DNA of 64,000 bases from Ktedonobacter racemifer DSM 44963. GTDB taxonomy: Bacteria > Chloroflexota > Ktedonobacteria > Ktedonobacterales > Ktedonobacteraceae. The notes beneath the pieces were generated by a model that was given only the letters and a program-made list of their open reading frames with translations, ran no database searches and was not told the DNA's origin. Position numbers and translations under genes: made by a program. Below are positions 63,626 through 64,000 of the stretch, piece by piece (position 1 is the stretch's first letter; each line of letters begins with the position of its first letter). The stretch lies in NCBI RefSeq assembly GCF_000178855.1, contig NZ_ADVG01000005.1:1116001-1180000 (forward strand), in the 5' to 3' direction.

Positions 63626-63663
63626 ATCATGTATGGTCCATGCTGGCATGGACCATACATGAT
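63626..63663. terminator. 18-bp perfect hairpin between convergent genes
   Basis: Arms 63626-63643 and 63646-63663 are perfect complements with loop TG. It lies between the stops of the nucleotidyltransferase (plus) and the ABC ATPase (minus), so it probably ends both transcripts. Confidence 0.8.
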
Positions 63664-63671
63664 ATGCCTCT

Positions 63672-64000
63672 CTAGACTGTCACGCCCTGCTCTTGCAAGA
63701 GCAGGTCCTCTTCGTAGATACGGCGAATCACATCTTCGATCTCTGGCTCCTGGAAGGTGACATCGCGCAGGCGATGCCGCTCGCCCAACCAGGCCACCAG
63801 CTCATGCGCGGGCAGGGTATCGCGCGCAAAGCTGAGCCAGACACGCGGTCCCTCAGATCGCACCAGGCGTACACCAGGTGGGAGAGTTGGTAGCACAACC
63901 TGGTCCTGTTCGTCGCGGGCCAGTTGGTCCAGCTCAGCGGGATCAAGGACCGCGATCAGCGTACGCTCGCCGCCGAAGCGCTCTCGAATGTCCGCTACCG
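63672..64000 (-). CDS. ABC transporter ATPase, C-terminal end (cut by window edge)
   Basis: The last 108 residues before a stop; the start is beyond the window. The segment IRERFGGERTLIAVLDPAEL and the end LPPGVRLVRSEGPRVWLSFA...EPEIEDVIRRIYEED resemble the C-terminal region of ABC-2-type exporter ATPases with a regulatory tail. The nucleotide-binding motifs are not visible here, so the call rests on pattern only. Confidence 0.55.
   Translation of the reverse strand, partial: VADIRERFGGERTLIAVLDPAELDQLARDEQDQVVLPTLPPGVRLVRSEGPRVWLSFARDTLPAHELVAWLGERHRLRDVTFQEPEIEDVIRRIYEEDLLLQEQGVTV

Overview
The window looks like chromosomal DNA of a Ktedonobacteria-type member of the Chloroflexota. This is an inference from content: a complete Kdp potassium pump operon, Ser/Thr kinases fused to TPR and WD40 arrays, F420-type and FHA/cNMP-linked redox proteins, and a dense load of IS5, IS200/IS605 and group II intron sequence. 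No rRNA or tRNA gene was recognised.
Layout. 1-6.4 kb (minus strand): receiver-only response regulator, a 31-residue membrane peptide, kdpF, kdpA, kdpB, kdpC and the start of kdpD, which runs off the left edge. 6.6-15 kb: MDR oxidoreductase, serine beta-lactamase-fold hydrolase, YciI-like protein, secreted beta-helix protein, MFS transporter and a CopC-CopD fusion. 15-18 kb: Ser/Thr kinase with 18 TPRs. 18.4-26.2 kb: a sugar-use locus (PhyH-type dioxygenase, AraC regulator, GH78 rhamnosidase, SDR, IlvD/Edd homologue) suggesting oxidative rhamnose use. 26.2-36.9 kb: an amino-acid-permease-like protein fused to GGDEF and HD-GYP domains, a Tyr/His-rich secreted peptide, a PAP2 phosphatase, a three-gene redox operon (FAD/FHA, Fe-S/cNMP, bis-heme membrane subunit) and an LLM-type oxidoreductase.
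36.9-48.7 kb is accessory: a decayed CRISPR-like array with no cas genes, gene fragments joined at a shared 30-nt repeat, a probable selenoprotein (in-frame TGA at the second position of a CxxC motif followed by a SECIS-like hairpin), a coiled-coil two-TM protein resembling TRADD-N-associated membrane domains, a transposase remnant cut by a 2.4-kb group II intron whose splice sites can be placed by frame, fragments of an unidentified membrane-protein operon, and a TnpB gene.
48.8-64 kb: aldo/keto reductase, WD40-fused pseudokinase, a 3.83-kb IS5-type cargo transposon (MerR regulator, hydrolase, transposase) sitting in the loop of a 33-bp palindrome with a 5-bp duplication, formaldehyde-dehydrogenase-like enzyme, IS605 remnants, dnaK-grpE, a nucleotidyltransferase and the end of an ABC ATPase.
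A window-wide theme is long perfect palindromes (up to 42-bp arms) at gene ends, and shorter ones inside coding sequence.
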